A DNA stretch of 64,000 nucleotides. It comes from UBA7328 sp965247965 (GTDB lineage Bacteria > Bacteroidota > Bacteroidia > Chitinophagales > Saprospiraceae). The stretch covers positions 806,001-870,000 of the forward strand of contig OZ252053.1 in assembly GCA_965247965.1 (NCBI GenBank). Direction: 5' to 3'. Both the position numbers and the translations under genes were made by a program. Shown piece after piece: positions 53,962-63,700 of the stretch; positions within the stretch are counted from its first letter, which is position 1, and each line of letters opens with the position of its first letter. The notes beneath the pieces are model-generated. The model had not been told where the DNA came from, did no database searches, and was given only the letters and a program-made list of their open reading frames with translations.

Positions 53962-54770
53962 TATTAAAGAGACCTGCTCCCGAAATTTCAAATCATCACA
54001 CCTAACTTGTTCATCATTTTAACAGTAAGAATTAATCAAAATTTCATGAATTCTACGTCATAGACCATTGAGAATCAAATGTTTATAAATTATCAGTTTG
54101 TAAACGTTTCTAACGGTTAATATATTATGTTAAATAGAAATGCCCTGAGGCACTACTCAAACCCGTTCATCAATCTTAAATCCCGCTCATCACCACAGCA
54201 ATGTCTCCCGCCAATCGAGCATTGTTCAAAACCAATTGAATATTTCTTTTCAGACTTTCTCCTCCCGTCAGTTGCTCAACGCGCTCCAATAAAAATGGCG
54301 TAAGACCTTTTCCTGAAATATTTTCCTTTTTAGCATCTGAAAGCGCGTGATCGATAGCCTTTTGTACAACATCTGCGTTTGCCTCAAATTCTACTGGAAT
54401 GGGATTGGCCACTACTACCCCACCCTTTAAGCCGAGCGACCATTTCATTTGTATTAATTCTGCTATTTGGGAAGGTTTATTTAATCTATAAGGAACAGCG
54501 TAATCGCTATCGCGAAGGTAAAATGCCGGAAATGAGCTAGTCCTATATCCCACCACCGGCACTCCATGTGTTTCTAAATGTTCCAGCGTCCTCCCGATGT
54601 CCAGAATGGGCTTAGCACCCGAGCACACTACAGCGACATTCGTTTTCGCCAATTCCTGTAAGTCGGCAGAAATGTCCATCGATTCCCCGACATCGCGGTG
54701 AACGCCTCCTATTCCGCCTGTCGCAAATGCCTGAATACCAGCCATTTGTGCTATAATCATTGTCGCTGCG

Positions 54771-56091
54771 CATACTACTGGACATTGGGGTTAAAATAAT
54801 ACAATGTCTTGAAATAAAGTAGGTTATATATTATAATAAAGTGGAATATATCATTATTGTTTGTAAAACAAACAATTAACAACAATGACAATTCCACTCG
54901 TAAGCGAAATAAAACCATTTTTCTCAGGTTTTGAAGAACATGTAATAAAAAATTTTCTCACAACAGCCCAAGGTATATTATCAGCCAGGACGACGAATTT
55001 GAACATTGTAAAGGATAAGCTCCCTGGAATACTCGAAAACCAACAAAACACCAAACCTGATTCGAATTATAAGAGGTTGATCCGTTTTTTCAATATGGAT
55101 GATGCTGACAAGCAGGCATTGATTGAAGCTATATTATGTTTTAGTTTTTATTTGTTGAGACTCAAAGCGAAGAACATCAAATATTTGGCACTAGATGGTA
55201 CGAGCTGGGAGAATGGCAACAAGAATATTCACTTATTAACATTGAGTGTAGTGGTCAATGGAGTAAGTATTCCAATATGGTGGGAAGACTTAGACAAGAA
55301 GGGTATGAGTAATTTTAATGAAAGACGAAAGGTGATAGACAAAGCCTGTAAATTATATAATCTGAAAGGTTTGATACTACTAGCAGATCGGGAGTACATC
55401 GGAGAAAGATGGTTTAAATATCTGGTAAACAAGGGGTTAGAGTTTGTAATTAGGTTAAAAAAGGGAATTTATAAAGGGTATGTGGACAACCAAAGGGGAA
55501 AGGATAAGACATTTTATAAACACCAACATCTTCGATACATTGGTATTGAACGTGAAGCATTGAAAAAACGGTATCAAATCTGTGGAGTGTCTAAACAAAT
55601 TGAAATCCTTGGAAAAAAATTTTCTTTTGTGATTTTTAAAAACCCCAAAAGTTCAGCCAACGAACCTCTGTTTTATTTCATATCTACATTGAAAGACAAA
55701 AGAAAAATAGTAAAGCTTTACCCTATTCGTTGGACTATTGAAACTTGCTTCAAACACTTAAAATCAAATGGTTTCAATTTAGAAGCTCTTAATTTTAAAG
55801 ACTCTGGAAAAATAGAATTGACAATGGGTATTGTAGTATTTATCTATGCCTTATGTATTGAACAGGGTCTAACCCAACTCAAGCACAAAAAGAAGAGTGA
55901 TTGGAAGAAATATAAAAACGGATCGATCAACTTAGTCGTTTCCAAATTTAAAAAAGGACTATCCTTTTTAGAAATCAAATTCAACAACCTTAGAAATTTC
56001 ATATGCTTTCTTTCTCATTCCATTCGTTCTATCCCCAAACCCTCTTGGCTATTCTTTGAACCACAATTTATAGCTCATGTCCAGTAGTATG
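54771..56091 (+). mobile_element. IS-D copy 1, IS4-family element (1321 bp)
   Basis: Ends CATACTACTGGACATTGGGG and, inverted, CATACTACTGGACATGAGCT. The 9-bp repeat GTCGCTGCG lies at 54762-54770 and 56092-56100. It encodes one intact transposase. It is directly followed, after the shared repeat, by a second copy in the same orientation. Confidence 0.93.
54885..56087 (+). CDS. IS4-family DDE transposase
   Basis: 400 residues. Catalytic regions are YLALDGTSWENGNKN (first Asp), LILLADREYIGERWFKYL (second Asp) and the Y-2-R-3-E-6-K type end PIRWTIETCFKHLKSNGFN. Intact in copy 1; copy 2 differs here by one visible residue (GERWF to GEKWF). The start is the ATG at 54885, about 115 bases in from the left end. 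Confidence 0.93.
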   Translation: MTIPLVSEIKPFFSGFEEHVIKNFLTTAQGILSARTTNLNIVKDKLPGILENQQNTKPDSNYKRLIRFFNMDDADKQALIEAILCFSFYLLRLKAKNIKYLALDGTSWENGNKNIHLLTLSVVVNGVSIPIWWEDLDKKGMSNFNERRKVIDKACKLYNLKGLILLADREYIGERWFKYLVNKGLEFVIRLKKGIYKGYVDNQRGKDKTFYKHQHLRYIGIEREALKKRYQICGVSKQIEILGKKFSFVIFKNPKSSANEPLFYFISTLKDKRKIVKLYPIRWTIETCFKHLKSNGFNLEALNFKDSGKIELTMGIVVFIYALCIEQGLTQLKHKKKSDWKKYKNGSINLVVSKFKKGLSFLEIKFNNLRNFICFLSHSIRSIPKPSWLFFEPQFIAHVQ

Positions 56092-57264
56092 GTCGCTGCG
56101 CATACTACTGGACATTGGGGTTAAAATAATACAATGTCTTGAAATAAAGTAGGTTATATATTATAATAAAGTGGAATATATCATTATTGTTTGTAAAACA
56201 AACAATTAACAACAATGACAATTCCACTCGTAAGCGAAATAAAACCATTTTTCTCAGGTTTTGAAGAACATGTAATAAAAAATTTTCTCACAACAGCCCA
56301 AGGTATATTATCAGCCAGGACGACGAATTTGAACATTGTAAAGGATAAGCTCCCTGGAATACTCGAAAACCAACAAAACACCAAACCTGATTCGAATTAT
56401 AAGAGGTTGATCCGTTTTTTCAATATGGATGATGCTGACAAGCAGGCATTGATTGAAGCTATATTATGTTTTAGTTTTTATTTGTTGAGACTCAAAGCGA
56501 AGAACATCAAATATTTGGCACTAGATGGTACGAGCTGGGAGAATGGCAACAAGAATATTCACTTATTAACATTGAGTGTAGTGGTCAATGGAGTAAGTAT
56601 TCCAATATGGTGGGAAGACTTAGACAAGAAGGGTATGAGTAATTTTAATGAAAGACGAAAGGTGATAGACAAAGCCTGTAAATTATATAATCTGAAAGGT
56701 TTGATACTACTAGCAGATCGGGAGTACATCGGAGAAAAATGGTTTAAATATCTGGTAAACAAGGGGTTAGAGTTTGTAATTAGGTTAAAAAAGGGAATTT
56801 ATAAAGGGTATGTGGACAACCAAAGGGGAAAGGATAAGACATTTTATAAACACCAACATCTTCGATACATTGGTATTGAACGTGAAGCATTGAAAAAACG
56901 GTATCAAATCTGTGGAGTGTCTAAACAAATTGAAATCCTTGGAAAAAAATTTTCTTTTGTGATTTTTAAAAACCCCAAAAGTTCAGCCAACGAACCTCTG
57001 TTTTATTTCATATCTACATTGAAAGACAAAAGAAAAATAGTAAAGCTTTACCCTATTCGTTGGACTATTGAAACTTGCTTCAAACACTTAAAATCAAATG
57101 GTTTCAATTTAGAAGCTCTTAATTTTAAAGACTCTGGAAAAATAGAATTGACAATGGGTATTGTAGTATTTATCTATGCCTTATGTATTGAACAGGGTCT
57201 AACCCAACTCAAGCACAAAAAGAAGAGTGATTGGAAGAAATATAAAAACGGATCGATCAACTTA

Positions 57265-58549
57265 GGAACGAAGATAAAATAAAGTATCGAATTTATGCAC
57301 AAATTCTGTAGGAAAGAACTGGAAGTTGTGGATGAAATTGAATTCGATTATAGTCAATTTCTGATTTAGGTGTCTTTATTCCTGTGTTATATCTTTTTTG
57401 ATTTAATCGTGCTACTACTTTTAATCCTGTTTTGGTTTTGGTTTTATTTATGAGTTTAGCTACCAACTCATAATCGGTAAAAACTGCACCTTGAATAGCG
57501 CGGTGAACATGAGCAAATAAACGATGTTCAATTGGATTCCACTTAGAAGCATAGGGTGGGTAATGGCACACGATAATATCTAATCCTATCTGTTTTGCTA
57601 AAAGTAAAATTTGTTTTTTGAAAGCATAGTGTCCATAGCTATTGGCTCCTCCTGCATCACACAACACGAGGATATTTTTAGCATTTGGATATTGATGGAT
57701 ACCATAGTTTTCCCACCACCATAACAAATTATCTGTAATAAATTCTGCTGTTTCATGACTATTACCTATCGACATATACCCTTCATTTTTTTGTAAATCG
57801 TAGATTCCGTGAGGAATTACTGCACCTTTAGATAAATGGTGATAGTCGTGATCGAAAACCTCTATAGCTCCCGTAGCATAACATTTTCCTTCACGATACA
57901 AGTTGCCTAATCGCTCCTTTTTCTTACAATCTATGCTTACTACTGGGCTTTGCAAACTCATCAGTCCTACTAATTTGAAAATAATTTTGAACTGTTCATC
58001 TCGTTTTTCATAACTGCCTAAAGCTATATTCTTGCTCATTTTACGATACTTGAAATTCATAGCTCGAAGGGTTCGCTTTATTAAGCCATTGCTGATCTTG
58101 ATACCATACTCTTGAAAAAATCGATCAGCTATTTCCCCAGCCTTTAAGTGAATCCAATAAACATTTTCATTGGTAGGACTACCGGCTTTATTTATATTGA
58201 TAAACTCAGTAAGCTTCGCTAATGTCTCGGGGTACTTGTTAAAATTTTTTTCTACCTCCTCCTATGCGCCTTTGTTTGCCTAATGGAATTTGTCCATATA
58301 ATTCAGAATTCAATAATTCTCGTTCTCCCTTGCGCAGCGTCTTTTGACTTATTTTAAACATCTTTCCTATATACTGCTTACCTCCATGACCTAATTTTGA
58401 GGCCTCTAAGGCAGCATAATGACGCCTATCTTTTTCTTCCAAACCAGTATAAAAAAGCTTCATCTTTGCTTCTGTTTCTTTTGAATACCTTTCCATCCTT
58501 TTTTTTCACAAGATAATAACATATTGTTACTTTATTTAATATGTATTCC
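57265..58549 (-). mobile_element. ISAzo13-family element nested in IS-D copy 2
   Basis: 1285 bp. Ends GGAACGAAGATAAAATAAAG and, inverted, GGAATACATATTAAATAAAG. The flanks share TTA at 57262-57264 and 58550-58552, a 3-bp target repeat. It holds one transposase gene in two frames on the minus strand. Confidence 0.85.
57293..58496 (-). CDS. ISAzo13-family transposase, split into two frames
   Basis: The first frame (58496-58239) encodes a helical N-terminus (HYAALEASKLGHGGKQYIGK) and ends GGGRKKF at AAAAAAATTTT. Moving forward one base there gives FNKYPETLAKLTEFINI, and the frame continues through QEYGIKISNGLIKRTLRAM to the DDE part with VVSIDCKKKERLGNL, ILVLCDAGGANSYGHYAF and CHYPPYASKWNPIEHRLF. 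Whether the +1 change is programmed or damage is not clear. Confidence 0.78.
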
Positions 58550-59130
58550 TTAGTCGTTTCCAAATTTAAAAAAGGACTATCCTTTTTAGAAATCAAATTC
58601 AACAACCTTAGAAATTTCATATGCTTTCTTTCTCATTCCATTCGTTCTATCCCCAAACCCTCTTGGCTATTCTTTGAACCACAATTTATAGCTCATGTCC
58701 AGTAGTATGGTCGCTGCGACAGTCGTTGCTCCATTTTGTTTTTGCGTGATAACGAAAGGCAAATCTCGACTGCTGCTCTTCATTACCTTTTGACCCTGCT
58801 TTCCCAGAAGTTCGAGTTCATCCGTTGTAAGACCCACCTTTATTCGGCCATTTATTATGGCTATCGTAGCCGGTACGGCATCCGAACTTTTACGGCTTCC
58901 TCGACCGCAATGGCTGTTCCAACATTTTGCGGATAGGACATTCCAGAATAAGGGAAGCAAACAACAAATTAATCAAACACCTTTACCAAACTCCAACAGA
59001 ATAATCTTTGCTTTCTCCTAGGTCGTGGGGTAGGCGATTCAGTTCAACACGCTTGTCCTGAGCTCGTCGAAGGAGGATTCAAAGCTGGGTCCCCGCATGG
59101 CGGGGCAGGCAGTGCCGACCGCTTGAATCC

Positions 59131-59646
59131 TTATTTATTAGTTGCTTTTATTTTTTCTTCAATTCCTTTAATGAATTCAGATTTAGCATCTGCATATTCG
59201 TTTCCATCTGTCCATTCCCTTTTAGCCAGATCCATTTTCAATTCTAAGTATTTGTCTCTGTCTTCATTGTTCTCTCTTAAATGATCTCGAAATCGTAAAT
59301 GCCTGTTCCAGAATTCGGTTTCAAGTCCTCCCATATGAATATGATGAGTTCTTTTTCCGTTTAATTCTTTTGTGAAAAATCTATGGAATGGCAGTACACT
59401 TTCGTATTGCGAGACATAACTATATCTCAAGCTTTCAATTGCTGAGATATGATTGTTCGCTGTATTGAAGTTTCTGAGTCCAATCATTACATCAATAACA
59501 GGTTTTGCACCAAGCCCATCCACGGACGTACTACCTATATGCTCAATTTTGGCATCAGGTTCTTTAATCGAACACATCAATAAACAGCTCTCTTCTTCAA
59601 ATTCCGTCTTCCAGTCAGGATTATATTTTTTGATAGTTATTTTCAT
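59131..59646 (-). CDS. GrpB family protein (UPF0157), nucleotidyltransferase-like
   Basis: 171 residues. ITIKKYNPDWKTEFEEE opens it, followed by IEHIGSTSVDGLGAKPVIDV, with the GSTS and D-x-D-like pattern of the family, and HHIHMGGLETEFWNRHLRFR. Substrate unknown; distant relation to nucleotidyltransferases is established for the fold. GrpB genes are common passengers of integron cassettes. An attC-like hairpin lies just upstream of the ATG (59660-59711). Confidence 0.9.
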   Translation of the reverse strand: MKITIKKYNPDWKTEFEEESCLLMCSIKEPDAKIEHIGSTSVDGLGAKPVIDVMIGLRNFNTANNHISAIESLRYSYVSQYESVLPFHRFFTKELNGKRTHHIHMGGLETEFWNRHLRFRDHLRENNEDRDKYLELKMDLAKREWTDGNEYADAKSEFIKGIEEKIKATNK

Positions 59647-59659
59647 TTACTCAAATTGC

Positions 59660-59711
59660 AACTAACGTTTTGGCTAAACTGCGTTTTAATGCAGTTTAGG
59701 TTTTGTTAGTT
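59660..59711 (-). repeat. attC-like hairpin between two minus-strand genes
   Basis: On the minus strand: AACTAAC, four A, CCTAAACTGC, an 8-base loop, GCAGTTTAG, CCAAAAC, GTTAGTT. The outer 7-mers are exact complements and the inner arms are almost exact, in the R''-L''-loop-L'-R' order of integron attC sites. GTTAGTT is close to the GTTRRRY core. It sits after the beta-lactamase remnant and before GrpB, where a cassette boundary would be. Confidence 0.5.
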
Positions 59712-59724
59712 TGAGTTTTCACAA

Positions 59725-60480
59725 TCAATTCTTTTGCTGTTTTTCAAACCAAAGATTTCTTACTGTTCCATTTGATACCAAGATTCCAATGATTTCACCG
59801 TTTTCATCTCTCTTATATTTAACTACACTAAAAGGCCATTGACCTTCTAAAACATCTTTTTTGAGTATTTTCATTTTATACTCTCCATGTCGAGGATGAT
59901 GCCATGATAGTGTATCGTCCACCACTGAAATAATATAGTTTGTTTCTAGTTCAGGACTAAAAAATTTCCCCGAATACTGTGATAAATCTGTTTTAGAAGG
60001 AATGACTGGAACAAAAGCTTTGGAAAAGATTGGAGAACCATCGTCTATTGTTACAATCATTATTTTATCCTCATTTTTCCTTACTCCAAATTCAACCGTA
60101 AGATTCACGTCGACATCTAACATTTTAAATTTATTTTTGCCAAAAGGGACAAGAGTACTTTCACTATTTTCGGAACGAAAGTATCTAAGTGTATCATCCT
60201 TCCTTCCAATAGATCTTACGTGCATAATTGCCCTTATCGTTCCAATATGATGATGCAAATTTTTCCAGTTGATTGTTTGGCTGATCAATTAACTTAGTTG
60301 AAGATACTGTACTATTATTTTCTGATGGATTTTTATTTTCGAATAATAGTTTTGAAACTTGGTTAGAGTTATAGGATACACTAGAGGATGAAAAATTAGT
60401 TAAAATAACAATGCTTAATTTTTGATTTGGGTAAGTGCATATAAATGAACCGAACCCTCCAATTGAATCATTTAGTAATA
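59725..60480 (-). pseudogene. serine beta-lactamase-like hydrolase, 3' remnant
   Basis: The upstream frame reads GGFGSFICTYPNQKLSIVIL, the last strands of class C-type beta-lactamase/DD-peptidase folds. Near 60235 the frame changes and the extra C-terminal domain continues IGTIRAIMHVRSIGRKDDTL to LVSNGTVRNLWFEKQQKN. The whole catalytic part with S-x-x-K and Y-x-N is missing. It is truncated and frameshifted. Confidence 0.7.
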
Positions 60481-60483
60481 ACG

Positions 60484-60695
60484 TAAATGAAGCGGTCAAG
60501 TGGATTAGAGTTTACAATTTTGGATTAAATACTAAAATCAGATTTGGTAAAAAAGGTAATACTATTTGGTTTTATAATTTCGCTTATGAATTCTCGGAAA
60601 AATACGATGTGGATTTCAAAGATGATCCGAGCGTATTTGGAGAATATAGGTCAAAAAACGCATCATTTAGAACTGGGATCTCGTTTAGATTTTAA
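60484..60695 (+). pseudogene. outer membrane beta-barrel C-terminal fragment
   Basis: The frame IRVYNFGLNTKIRFGKKGNT then FYNFAYEFSEKYDVDF ends SFRTGISFRF, with alternating residues and a terminal phenylalanine as in outer membrane barrels. Start and earlier strands are missing; it abuts the beta-lactamase remnant on the opposite strand. Family not identified. Confidence 0.4.
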
Positions 60696-60933
60696 TAAAT
60701 TGATTCTCAGAGATTGTCTTTTACTATCATAAATATATTACTGGAGAAGCTGAAGGTATCGCAAGATGGCTATTCCTGGTTTTGTGGCATCTGCCAAAAT
60801 TAGCCGTTTTGGATATAAAAAGTTAATCATATCGATAGCTTAACCCGCTGATTATCAATAAAAATATTCTGCAGAGGAATCAGAATTATTGCAAGAAATA
60901 GCTAATAGCGACAGAATCCTAAGAGGTCATTTA

Positions 60934-61104
60934 TCATAATTTTTGAATTTTAATTGACTCCTCTAAACGGCTTAATCTTTTATCAATATCTTCCAATAAT
61001 TTGATAATTATCACATGAGTTTTTTCAGCATTAATTCCAACAGGACTTGTTTCGCTACAAATTACTTCTGCAATCCTATCGTAGACGTCTTTTTTTATCT
61101 TCAT
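60934..61104 (-). CDS. 56-residue conserved-looking small protein
   Basis: ATG at 61104 reads MKIKKDVYDRIAEVICSETS then PVGINAEKTHVIIIKLLEDI and a charged helix ending ESIKIQKL. The even composition and complete start-stop structure suggest a real small gene, and it resembles short Bacteroidota hypothetical proteins. A GTTGCCAACATATGGCTAAAC site lies 16 bases upstream on the complementary strand, similar to the one before GrpB. Function unknown. Confidence 0.55.
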   Translation of the reverse strand: MKIKKDVYDRIAEVICSETSPVGINAEKTHVIIIKLLEDIDKRLSRLEESIKIQKL

Positions 61105-61119
61105 GATTTTATTTTATTT

Positions 61120-61140
61120 GTTGCCAACATATGGCTAAAC
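61120..61140 (-). repeat. attC-like right-end motif
   Basis: Minus strand GTTTAGCCATATGTTGGC resembles GTTTAGCCAAAACGTTAG before GrpB, in the same position ahead of a minus-strand ATG. Only the R'-L' side is clear; the matching left arm is weak. It suggests a second cassette boundary. The remaining sequence up to 61548 shows no gene or repeat. Confidence 0.35.
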
Positions 61141-61548
61141 ATACCCTCTAAACACAACAGTAACGTGCATATCTCTTATGTCTGGAACACAGAGAGATCA
61201 TTTCGTAAAATTTGGCCTCTAAGGTATTAAGATACTGAATCTTCTCAGAAGGAGAGCATATTATTTCAAAGTCAATTAAAACCTTCCTTTTTCGTTACTC
61301 GTGGAATTAGAGTGAAATGACTTTTTGTTGTGGAGTTAATTTAAACGACGATTTTTTGTAACCATAAGTAACCCGTCATTCTGTCCTAATAATTGGGGTA
61401 TGATCGAGAAAGTTAAAGAAAGGGCCGTTGATAGATCCTAAATCATGCCCCTTTAAATCTTGTTGCTCTTTGGTAGCGTGACTTTGAAAGTGGAAACTGG
61501 AAAATATTTATCAGTTTGACAGATGTGACAGAACCGAATCCTCGTATA

Positions 61549-61926
61549 TTAAAACATAGAATCGCAGTCGATAGTCTCCAGATTTAGAAAATCAAATCGG
61601 AGCAGGTCTTGCTCGAGTAAATCACTAGTCTTAATATAAAAACGAGGTCCTAACGGACAAACGTGACAAGCTTCACAGACGACTTGGTGATATGTCGAGT
61701 CAACAGAGATGTCTTTTATCAAAATTCCTTCGCCTTGAAGGTAACTTTCGATCTCATCCATTTTATCTTGTATAGAAGGATCGGAAGGCAGCCCTGGTGC
61801 CCATAGATCTGTCTGGCATTGTCTTTCATCAAAACTGAAGCACAAATCTTCTGTGTCGTCATCACTACAAGATACCAGAAAGAAGATCATTACAAAAGAG
61901 ACAAAAGTTGACTTTATGATAAGCAT
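61549..61926 (-). CDS. hypothetical lipoprotein
   Basis: 125 residues. FVSFVMIFFLVSCSDDDTED gives a clear lipobox and acidic start, the common surface-export pattern in Bacteroidota. The rest has paired cysteines (LCFSFDERQC, VVCEACHVCPLGPRFYI, DCDSMF) and no known domain. The next 470 bases on the right, to 62395, hold no gene I can support. Confidence 0.7.
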   Translation of the reverse strand: MLIIKSTFVSFVMIFFLVSCSDDDTEDLCFSFDERQCQTDLWAPGLPSDPSIQDKMDEIESYLQGEGILIKDISVDSTYHQVVCEACHVCPLGPRFYIKTSDLLEQDLLRFDFLNLETIDCDSMF

Positions 61927-62395
61927 TTCTATGTAAAACGCAGAAAATTCTCTGCAAGGGGAAAAGAATACCTTAAATGTTTCTTAATTCTTTTGAAAAA
62001 ATTTTAAATGAGCTCTTTTTAGCGGCTAATTGGCTATCCTTTTTCTGCTTAAAATCTCGTACCGAGACGTTACTTATTGAAGGAAGTCAGTCCTTTTGAG
62101 GCAAATTGCTCAATCGCTAAGTGCAACCGAAAGAATTCTAACATGCAAAATCAACGGTTCTGTGGCACCTGTGAAGTCCAATTTAAGAAATACCTAACTT
62201 GATGGATATAAATATTACAATTATGTTCTGATCATAGTGCAATGTTCAGGACAGCGTAGGCATTAATTCATAGTTACATAAAACGTTCGTTTTTCGTAAC
62301 ACTGCTCAACGACTACCTGGCTGCGCCTGGGCAAAATGACGAGAGTTACACTAAACCACCGTTATTTGCAACTATTCGCCTTAGACTTCTTTTAG

Positions 62396-62525
62396 TCATT
62401 TGTCTGATGCAACTGTCCATGAACCCCCACCTGGTTTACCTGCACTGCCATTCACGTGTAATTTGAAACTTGGGCTCGTCGTTCCGATGCCAACGTTACC
62501 GTCTCCCGCTATCTGGGTCCTGGGG
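62396..62525 (-). pseudogene. tail-fibre/S74-type repeat remnant
   Basis: The frame reads IAGDGNVGIGTTSPSFKLHV then NGSAGKPGGGSWTVASDK and a stop. This N-V-G-I-G-T-x-x-P-x-x-L-H-V-x-G unit is typical of phage tail fibres and cell-surface proteins with a C-terminal chaperone. No start, and the chaperone is missing. It lies directly after the integrase remnant. Confidence 0.65.
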
Positions 62526-62530
62526 TTTAA

Positions 62531-63350
62531 CTAATGCTCAAAATCCAAGGGACTTTGAGCATCTTTGATTGTTTTGCTTTTTATAGTGTGTGTGTATATC
62601 ATGGTAGTTTTGAGATCGCTATGCCCGAGAAGTTGCTGGATCGTTCGTATGTCATAATTGGCTTGTAGCAGATGGCTGGCAAAACTGTGGCGAAATGTAT
62701 GTGCTGTTGCTCGCTTGGTGATTTTTGCTCGATAAACACCCTTTTTGATCGCTTTTTGAACATGACTGGGATGCAAGTGGTAGCGTTTTCGTTCATCTGT
62801 TTCGGGGACTACCGTTAATGATTTGGCTGGAAATAACCATTGCCAGATGTGTCAAAAATGACTTTACATCATCAGTCGTTAACAATTTAGATGCTTTCTC
62901 GTTCGTGAAATACTGAAATCGTCTAACCCAACCTGCGTATGTTTTGTATGTTTTAGGCGAATAATGACGCACCTTTATTGCTGTATCCAAATCGTTATGA
63001 ATTTTTGCCCATAGCTTTTTCTCTTTTGTTAAGCCAACTGCGGATTTCTGTCTGACTTTATCATTTTGATTTGCAGGTTTATTAAACGTATCAAGGTTTT
63101 TTAGTTCGTAATACAAACGGATCGCATGAGAAGCCTGACTTAGCTGGCGGGGAGTTTGATTTTTCTCATGCAGTTTTCTGATAAAAAGGGGTAAAGAACT
63201 AGGGCGAGTAGGATCATGATGATATTTGTTGCAAAAATCGAGATAGAAGCGAAGCCACTTCACATAGTAATTATGGCTGTGTGGCGGGACGTCACGTTGC
63301 TTCAGCAACCGAACATAACCGTTTCTCAATTGTGTGGGTATTTCAAGCAT
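62531..63350 (-). pseudogene. IntI-type tyrosine recombinase with deleted catalytic core
   Basis: The N-terminal SAM-like domain (63350 to about 62845) runs to DVKSFLTHLA. The downstream frame then reads QWLFPAKSLTVVPETDERKR then YHLHPSHVQKAIKKGVYRAK and the end AHTFRHSFASHLL, LLGHSD, MIYTHT, SPLDF. The WQ-LFP-S-S-L-HP linker and the SPLD tail are typical of integron integrases rather than XerC/D. About 100 residues with the first catalytic Arg and the Lys are missing, and the join is out of frame. Inactive. Confidence 0.85.
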
Positions 63351-63370
63351 CAGATGATATCCAGCTGCCT

Positions 63371-63633
63371 TATATCACTCTTATTGGGGTGTTATACAGT
63401 TAGTTCTTGTTGCAATTCGTTAAGTTTCCCTTGTGATTCAATCAAAAAGTTGTAATCCTGGGATGTTATCAAGAAACTATAGAATTACTTGTTATGCAGT
63501 GTCCGCATATCGCCCTTCTTGGGGCGTTATGCAGGTAACTTTTTCAGTTTATAATCATTTTCCCTTGTGGTTCAATGAAAGAATTGTAATCTTGGGGGAG
63601 TTATCAGGAAAACTACAGAATTACTTGTTATAT
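63371..63633. repeat. two tandem 135-bp units with terminal hairpins (attI/attC candidates)
   Basis: Each unit opens with a stem: TATATCACTC-TTATT-GGGGTGTTATA at 63371 and GCATATCGCCC-TTCTT-GGGGCGTTATGC at 63505. Each continues with CCCTTGTGRTTCAAT, TTGTAATC-TGGG, and ends GAATTACTTGTTAT (63483 and 63618). They stand just upstream of the integrase remnant, where an attI or first cassette would be. The 28-base stems are shorter than usual attC sites. Confidence 0.5.
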
Positions 63634-63700
63634 GGCAACGATAGACCCTGAACGACATCTAGAACAAAATCATTTTAAATAACCGTGGCGAGGATTTCAC

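Larger units (their letters stand above)
56215..58705 (+). pseudogene. IS4-family transposase of copy 2, interrupted
   Basis: Identical to the copy 1 transposase up to GSINL, where the nested element enters and adds GTKIK-stop. The remaining VSKFKKGLSFLEIKFNNLRN and tail lie at 58553-58705. The catalytic triad is before the break, so a shortened protein of 355 residues could be made, but it lacks the C-terminal domain. Confidence 0.88.
56101..58709 (+). mobile_element. IS-D copy 2, carrying a nested ISAzo13-type element
   Basis: Nearly identical to copy 1, beginning immediately after the shared GTCGCTGCG. It is cut at 57264 and resumes at 58550-58553. The right end is at 58709 and a third GTCGCTGCG follows at 58710-58718. 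Outside the nested element the two copies seem to differ by very few bases. Confidence 0.92.
54176..58953 (-). pseudogene. psuG: pseudouridine-5'-phosphate glycosidase, split by insertion sequences
   Basis: The C-terminal two thirds (54770 to 54176) read MIIAQMAGIQAFATGGIGGV then HRDVGESMDISADLQEL and onward. The N-terminal part (58953 to 58710) reads GMSYPQNVGTAIAVEEAVK, then after a frameshift near 58890 VPATIAIINGRIKVGL to QKQNGATTVAAT. Joining across one GTCGCTGCG repeat gives TTVAATMIIAQMAGI. The start is also missing, so it was broken in three ways. The intact enzyme breaks pseudouridine phosphate to uracil and ribose phosphate. Confidence 0.88.

Noticed and set aside
58960..59120. Missing psuG 5' end or a small gene
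   Set aside because: The sequence shows a CCCCGC/GCGGGG hairpin and a GAGCTCGTCGAA repeat but no PsuG-like residues or complete frame.
62330..62395. Further attC site (GCTCAAC ... GTTACAC)
   Set aside because: One 7-mer fits the consensus but the inner arms do not pair; evidence is too weak.
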